This document shows positions 57,433 through 64,000 of a stretch of 64,000 bases of DNA, piece by piece. Source of the DNA: Nymphalis io (Eukaryota > Arthropoda > Insecta > Lepidoptera > Nymphalidae); NCBI RefSeq assembly GCF_905147045.1, contig NC_065894.1, positions 14,173,501 through 14,237,500 on the forward strand, in the 5' to 3' direction. The position numbers and the translations under genes were made by a program. The first letter of the stretch is position 1; each line of letters begins with the position of its first letter. The notes under the pieces were generated by a model. The model did no database searches, was not told where the DNA came from, and saw nothing but the letters and a program-made list of their open reading frames with translations.

Positions 57433-59831
57433 TCAACCAGAATTTCCATCTTCAGAAAGGTCGGGTAATGGGCAAATTTTGCTAAATGATCTTCGAACTA
57501 CGCCATTGGACGTCTTGACATCTGCAACTCTGATGATCCCATCTGGACCGGGATGGACAGCCACAATTCTCCCCATTCTCCATTTTAGTGGCGGCAAGTT
57601 ATCCTCTTTTAAAAGAACCAAAGAGTTGAGTTTCAGCGAACCCTTACATGACCTCCATTTGATTCTTATCTGAAGTTCCGATATATATTCCTTGCTCCAT
57701 CGAGTCCAAAAATGTTGTCTCAGCTGTTCTATTCGTTGGAAGCGAGTTAAGGAATTTACAGGGCGATGTTCGTAGTTTGGCGATTGTAATAATGCTAAGG
57801 GGCGTCCAATTAAAAAATGTCCTGGCGTCAATGGCGTTAAATCATCGGCATTTGATGATAATGGCGTCAGTGGTCTCGAGTTCAAGATAGCTTCTATTTG
57901 GACTAAAGTGCTGTATAATTCTTCGTAAGAGAGGTTACAAAGGCCCAACACTCTAACTAAATGATGTTTAGTTGATTTTACGCCAGCCTCCGCAAGACCA
58001 GCAAAATGAGGGGAGTATGCCGGGATAAAATGAAAGTTTATACCTTCCTTTGACATCTCTTCAGTTACCGAATCACAATTTGTTTTAAGAAAGCTCGAAA
58101 GGTCATTGTATGCACCGACAAATGAACGGCCGTTATCGGAATATATATTTTTCGGCTTTCCTCTACGTGAGATGAACCTTTTTAAAGCTAAAATAAATGT
58201 ATTACTAGGTAAATCACCTACTAACTCGAGGTGAATTGATTTTGTTGTAAAACAAATAAATATGGCAATATAAACTTTAACTAATTTTGTACCTCGACCT
58301 TGTCGAACTGCTGATTGGATTGGACCTGCATAATCCAAACCAATATTTTCAAAAGGAAAACCACCTAGAAGTCGCTGCTGTGGTAAGTAACCCATAGTGG
58401 GAGTAACTGTTAATCGACAGCACCGCGTACATTGTAAGTAACATTTTCGAGCTAAATTCCGTCCTCTAATAGGCATTGGCCTATTAGAGGACGGCCTATT
58501 AGAGGAATATATTGATATTTCTCTAATAGAAGATAATAATAATTGAGGGGCATCATGAAATAACCTTTTATGTTCATATTCAAATACTAACACTGTAAAC
58601 CGATGATTGGAATGTAGAAGAATAGGATGCTTTTTATCATACTGATAGTTTGAATTTTGGAGTCGACCACCGACACGCATGATATTTTGGTCATCTAAAA
58701 ATACTTTGAATTTATTTAGTGGACTTTTCTTAGGCAACTCCTTTTTATTTATTAATAAAGTAATAATAAAAATAAAAAAAAAAATAAAAAAAGTATATTC
58801 TATAAATGATTCACTTTGAGATGCCCGAATTATTACATTTAAAGCTCTTTGTAAGTCTTTACTACTAAAAGGACCAATATTCTTTATCTTTTTGCATTTC
58901 AGATCAACAAATCGTAAAACCCAAGCTAAAGTACGCCTAAGCCGTAGAAAATTAGAAAAAGAGTTAAAATTAATTAATCTATTTAATTCATCATTGTTGG
59001 CCAAAGCATGTAAAATAGTAATATTTGATTTCATTTCCGGTAGTGTATCATCATCTGTATGTAAAGGTTTAGTTGGCCAACATGACATATCTTTCATCAA
59101 AAATTCTGGTCCGGACCACCATTCTTTCAAATTCCGTATTAACTTAAATGCGACACCACGTGAAATATATTCCGCGGGATTTTTATCGGTAGGAACGTGT
59201 CTCCACTCACAACTGGGTGTCTTATCTAAAATTTCTGCAATTCTGTTCCGGACAAAGGGTTGAAGCTTATTTGGCAACATTTTTAACCAGCCTAGCACTA
59301 TCATAGAGTCACTCCAAAAAAAGATTCGTGCTGCTCGTACTCGTAATGAGGCAACAACCTTTTCATATATACGAACTCCCACCAGGGCACCACAAAGTTC
59401 CAACCTCGGAATAGTTGTGGGTTTAAGCGGAGCAACTCGACCTTTAGCTACTAATAAACGCACTAATACATCACCCTCATCACTAACGCTACGTACGTAT
59501 AGGCACGCACCGTAGGCTCGTTCAGACGCATCGCAGAAAATGTGAAATTCTAAAAACTGGTATGAATCAATAATAACACGTCGTGGAATCCTAATTTTAT
59601 TTAATTCCGGTAAATCAACAATCAATTCGGACCAAAGTTTATTAACTTCCGGAGGCAGTTGTTCATCCCAAGACAGTTTGTGTAACCATAATTTTTGAAG
59701 CAACATTTTCATTGTCATTACACGAGGACTTAGAAGGCCTAGAGGATCAAAGATCTGTGAAATAACAGAAAGTATTTCACGTTTACTATTACTGTCGATA
59801 ACTGAAACTGATATAATAAGAAGATTCTGTG
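57433..59831 (-). pseudogene. BEL/Pao pol, RT end to integrase
   Basis: An open frame of 761 codons from the first ATG, and about 38 codons further upstream to 59831, beginning in the RT end (SQIFDPLGLLSP). Pao RNase H follows (FCDASERAYGAC, RLELCGA, WSDSMIVLGW, then NPAEYISRG). The integrase has all three acidic residues (LDYAGP, YSDNGRSF, EAGVKSTK) and the typical end with LRQHFWTRW and VVRRSFSKICPLP. Two oddities keep the frame: an AT-rich insert encoding FFIFFFIFII (about 58745-58800) and a perfect palindrome at 58459-58494 in the zinc-domain region. The 5' half of pol is missing. Confidence 0.88.
58459..58494. repeat. Perfect 16-bp palindrome with 4-nt loop in Pao integrase
   Basis: CCGTCCTCTAATAGGC and its exact reverse complement, with loop ATTG. 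A third partial copy of the arm (CCTATTAGAGGA) follows at 58495-58506. The insert adds about 12-16 residues (SSNRPSSNRPMP) without breaking the frame. Confidence 0.9.
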
Positions 59832-60395
59832 GTCAGGATAGCAGAGTACCCAGTGGTAAACTCGTAAAGATCTTGATGATTATTAATTCCCAACACTCTA
59901 AGGTAGTATTTAACGTAAAATAATTTGCTTAAGGTTAGTATATCTTTGTTAATACTGTAACGTGAATAAAATTCTACGAATATTATTATAATAAAGTTAA
60001 TTTAACTTAATCAAGCCTAGTTAAATTATTTTATTAATTATGTTGTAAAGATCTATCAAAGAGTAGTTATCAAAGAGTATAAAATAACTGCATTATGATA
60101 ACCGCTTTGTTAGGTCATAAAGATTAATTGCAACATCACTTTACGGTTATAATTTATTAAGATTTCAGTTTATTTAGCTTTATTAATATTGAAGTTAAGT
60201 TAATTTTGTTAAGTTCTTAGAGCACGTGCTAACTTGTAACCTGTAGTTATTTAAATTTTATTTGTTGTACTGTTAAATCTTTAAAATATTGTCGTATTGC
60301 TTATTATTACAGTCTGTAACTAGTATAAATTGTTGATTTGTATAAATTCTCACTTTGATTTGTATAAATTCCAGATTGTTACACCAGCCTACGCA
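59832..60395. other. Junction between oppositely oriented Pao halves
   Basis: AT-rich DNA separating the minus-strand and plus-strand fragments. It probably includes the 5' leader (perhaps LTR) of the plus-strand element, with repeated TATAAATT words at about 60323-60370. No LTR match to the minus-strand 3' flank was found. Confidence 0.4.
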
Positions 60396-62437
60396 ATGCC
60401 TGAGGATAAGGAGCTTACTAGGAAACGTGCGAGTTACAAAGGAAGGTTAACTTTCTTTTCTAACTATTTAAATTCATTGGATCCTTCAACTTTGAGCACC
60501 TCTGAGGTTAGTGAGTTACAGTTGCGTTTGAGTAAACTCGAGGCTATGTATGAACAATACGATGAAGTGCAGGTGTCATTAGAATGCAATACTGACAATA
60601 TGGATAGTCAATTGTCAGAACGTAGCGAGTTTGAATCCTTTTATTATAAGTCTATATCTCGAGCTCAAGAAATACTTGCAAATCATAAGAAAAAGGATCA
60701 AGAATCAATCATAAATTTGTAAAGTTACCAACGATTCAATTACCAAAATTCAACGGATCCTACACAAACTGGCTAGAGTTTCATGACACTTTTGTGAGTT
60801 TAATACATTCAAATGATGACATGAATGATATTAATAAATTTCATTATTTAAGATCCTCGCTAGAAGGATCTGCTGCTGTGGTAATTAACTCAATTCAGTT
60901 TTCTGCTGCGAATTATTCTGTGGCTTGGCAACTTCTTTGTGATCGATTTGATAATAAGCATTTATTAACTCAACATCATGTATCAACATTATTTAATATG
61001 GATGTCATTCATAAGGAGTCGTCAGTAACATTGAAAAATTTAATAGATCAGATAAATAAAAATTTGCGTGCATTAGAATCACTAGGTGAACCTGTTAATC
61101 ACTGGGATACTCTTTTAATCTATATTATTACACATAAATTAGACAGTAAAACGTATCGTGAATGGGAGGAGTACAAAGGCAATCTCGAAAAGAATTCAAA
61201 AATTACGTTTTCCATATTTTTAACTTTTATTAAGAATCGAGCTGATATAATAGAAACATTAGAACTTTCAAATTCCTCAGCTAATAAAAATGCAAACACA
61301 TTAAAAAATGTTAAAGTCAAGACAATGATTGTACAAGATTACAACAATAAAGGTAACTCTGGTGATGATAAAAATAATTTAAGTTCTGCTTTATTTAAAC
61401 CTAAAAAGTGTCAAAAGTGTAGCGGTGACCATAAATTGAGTTCGTGTCCTGAATTTTTGGCACTGTCATGTGAAGCACGTTTGCAAATTTTACCTAGCTA
61501 TAAGGTATGCTTTAATTATTTGTCTGTGGGTCATTATGCCAACAACTGTAAGAAGGCAGGCTGTAAAATATGTCGTCGCAAACACCACACTCTTGTACAC
61601 GTTTCTGAACATTCAAAATTTAAAAATACTCCCTCTGTTCACAAAACTGTTAATGGTAATGATACTGGTAATAATGCAACTATGTCCGCTCAATCAAATC
61701 AAAGCGCAAACTTATCGTTAACGGCAAAAATTGAACACAGTGTTTTACTTTCGACCGCATTAGTAAATGTGATGGGGGGAAACAATATAGTTTACACCGC
61801 TCGTGCTCTTCTTGACAGCGGCAGCACGTCCTGTCTTATGACCGAAGCATTGTACAAACGATTGGGACTTTCTGGTTACAATGTAAGTAATTCAGTGATG
61901 GGCATCAATAATTCCTTGTCGCAAATTAATAAAATGTGCTTTGTGGCAATAAAATCTATAAATAATGACTATATGGTAAAGATAAATTGTTTTGTGTTAA
62001 CATCCATAACTGAGAATGTTCCTAATAACTATATAAATCCATCCAGCCTTAAAATCCCATCTGATATCTGTTTGGCTGATCCAAATTTTAATACGCCGGC
62101 CCCGATAGACATATTACTAGGTGCTGATATATTTTGGGACCTGTTAGGATCGAAGATAATAAAATTAGGACCAGGGCAACCCATTCTTTGTGAAACTAAG
62201 CTAGGTTGGTTAGTTTCTGGGCCAACGGGTACTGCTATGCCATTGCCCTTTACAAAAGGTAAGTGCAACTTCACAAAGCTCATCTCAGATGATGAGGATA
62301 ATCTGAATGACAATATTCAACATTTGCTTACGCGGTTTTGGCAACTAGAAGATGTTTGCACATCATCAAATCATTCACCTGAGGAAATAACATGCGAAGA
62401 TCATTTTGTAAAAAATACTACGCGTTTAGTTTTCTAA
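60396..62437 (+). pseudogene. BEL/Pao gag and protease, one frame break
   Basis: ATG at 60396 (MPEDKELTRKRAS). A coiled N-terminal segment ends at a stop at 60722. The protein continues in the next frame from KLPTIQLPKFNG, the conserved start of Pao gag, through FHYLRSSLEG and LCDRFDNKHLL. Zinc-binding clusters follow (CQKCSGDHKLSSCPEF; CFNYLSVGHYANNC, where a conserved Cys is replaced by Tyr). The aspartic protease has LLDSGSTSCLM and ILLGADIFWDLL. The frame break at about 60712 is a short T/A run. Protein ends at 62437 by another frameshift. Confidence 0.85.
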
Positions 62438-62831
62438 ACGTCAGTTTTGTGTAAAAATTCCTTTAAAATATCCTTCTGAACTCCTAGGTGAATCTTTATC
62501 TCGAGCAAAGCATTGTTTTTCATCGTTAGAGCGCAGACTTAAGGGTAACTTACAATTCTGTGAAATGTATAAAAGTTTTATGAACGAATACGAGCTCTTA
62601 GGTCACATGTCACTATGTGACACTACAAACAAAGACGCATATTTTATTCCGCATCGTGGAGTGATGCGTGAATGTAGTACTACAACAAAATTAAGAGTGG
62701 TTTTTAATGCTAGTAGCCCAACAAATACTGGTGTTTCTTTTAATAATTTACAAATGATAGGACCCGTAGTACAGGATAATCTGTTATCTATCCTAATTAG
62801 ATTTAGACAACATAAAAATATAATCTATTAG
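62438..62831 (+). pseudogene. BEL/Pao reverse transcriptase, N-terminal stub
   Basis: In a shifted frame from about 62440: RQFCVKIPLKYPSELLG, SSLERRLKG, YFIPHRGVMRE and KLRVVFNASSP are the classic N-terminal Pao RT blocks. Translation stops at 62829-62831, and the catalytic YVDD part is missing. The missing RT middle is not supplied by the minus-strand fragment either. Confidence 0.85.
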
Positions 62832-64000
62832 ATTATATTGTTAGGTTTCTGTATATCCAAAAAAAAATTTCAATAAGGCGGAATATTTCATTCAGGGTTC
62901 TGACCCTGCAGACGATTAGGCAATGTTAGTCTCCAATTGCCTTTAGGAGAGTTGTAATCTCGTCTACAACATCAATCATTCAAAAGCTACAATTTCCTCG
63001 CCTTGATCAGAAAGAAGGCTACGGATACCTAACGGATGATATGTTCAATGTACGAATATGACACGAATGTTTCAACGAGTCACTTACTATCCGTAAGCAA
63101 AACAAACCGTTTTCTAAATATAAAAAACGGGCATGTGTAATTTCATTCGAGAATTGGAGTAATTTATGAATTAGTCACGGCGTCATCGAGTCTGCGTCCG
63201 AAATACCACGTGATCATCAATATTTACCTCTTTTCTTGAAATCAGCTGAACATAAATGGCTTTGTTAAATACAGTAAGATTGTATTGTTAGAAAGAGAAG
63301 TGAACAGGTACGAAACTTATAATTCAATTTACGGTATTAAAAATGACACTTTTGAAGCATTTGCAACATGTTTGATTTTTCAACTTATGTAATTCCTTAG
63401 AGATTTGGTCCAAACAAACGTGACCGTTAGACGGTTCTAAGAAAATATTTGCCTGTCTTTGTCTTTATCTTAAGCTCCGGGTGTATTTGTCTTTATCTTA
63501 AGCTCCGGGTGTATTGTGAATGTTTTAGTATTTCGTTTTGGGTATTTGCACGTTCTTTGTTTAATACTTTTTCGATTCACTATTGTTTAAAAACCCCAAG
63601 TAAAGTTAGGTCTGTAGATGACGATGAATTTCACGCATATTTTTATAATATTCATACAGTTTTTTTGTGTACATCTGTTGTACTTTGAATTTCGAGTTTC
63701 AGTCTCGTTCTATCATAATATAAGAAGTATTTTGTGGATAGATAGTATAGAATGGCGGACATTTTTAATTTATACGACATAATGCCAATAAGTATTATTT
63801 TCCAGAGCTGACTCTAAATCCTAAATTGAACTGACAATATAGTTATAGCTCAAATTATATACAAATAAAAAATGTTTTTTTAATACATGTTGTATTAATT
63901 TATACTAATGACGTAAATAGGAAAGATTTGTTTGTTTGTAATCGATACCTAAACTCTGAAACTATTGAATCGTATCTAATAATTCCTTCACCGTTAGAAA
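62832..64000. other. AT-rich end of the window
   Basis: No supported gene. The ORF at 63449-63688 runs over the 28-bp tandem duplication and has no recognisable domain. Confidence 0.45.
63458..63513. repeat. 28-bp perfect tandem duplication
   Basis: TTTGTCTTTATCTTAAGCTC followed by CGGGTGTA occurs twice in direct succession (63458-63485 and 63486-63513) with no mismatch. Confidence 0.95.

Overview
The window looks like a piece of a lepidopteran (moth or butterfly) nuclear genome. It is AT-rich and has no bacterial-style gene packing. It is crowded with remnants of insect mobile elements: a Ty3/gypsy element of the 17.6 type, BEL/Pao, RTE and CR1/jockey-like LINEs, mariner fragments, and SINE-like repeats whose sequence I recognise from lepidopteran genomes. 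No complete ordinary host gene is visible, apart from a small family of bZIP transcription-factor-like genes.

About three quarters of the window is one tandem segmental duplication with a period of about 21,319 bp. Positions 1-21319 recur at 21320-45818, and the first 2.34 kb recur a third time at 45819-48157. The first two copies are almost identical. I found two homopolymer-length differences, one substitution (16059 versus 37378) and a 3,169-bp RTE retrotransposon present only in the second copy (40134-43302, with an 11-bp target duplication and an intact 1,021-codon ORF). Homology to the third copy stops exactly where a SINE-like repeat begins in copies 1 and 2 (2339, 23659), so the natural unit probably runs from that SINE to the next.

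Each full unit contains, in order: a 5'-truncated minus-strand LINE fragment (527-1437), the SINE-like repeat (2339-2637), an unidentified GC-rich patch (about 3338-3800), a 4.8-kb gypsy element on the minus strand with 265-bp LTRs (7946-12752), a perfect 108-bp inverted repeat (12758-12865 and 13045-13152), a minus-strand cluster of three bZIP-related genes (15334-18307), and a mariner remnant (19552-20344). Gene A in the bZIP cluster is nearly complete. B lacks its own N-terminus and runs into the truncated end of C. C carries two in-frame stop codons and a frameshift. An 890-bp direct duplication links A and B.

Beyond the array (48158-64000) the sequence is single-copy within the window but still transposon-dominated: a mariner N-terminal fragment (49433-49570), a plus-strand LINE with a mutated catalytic motif (about 49640-51436), a 2.3-kb minus-strand LINE of the same family as the array fragment (51832-54174), a tRNA-derived SINE (about 55211-55549), and two BEL/Pao halves in opposite orientations (57433-59831 minus; 60396-62831 plus). 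The last 1.2 kb shows only a small tandem duplication.

A recurring pattern is that many frame breaks in otherwise coherent reading frames lie in A or T runs and look like the loss of one base. These may be real slippage mutations or homopolymer under-calls in the assembly; the distinction decides whether the gypsy element and bZIP gene A are live or dead.
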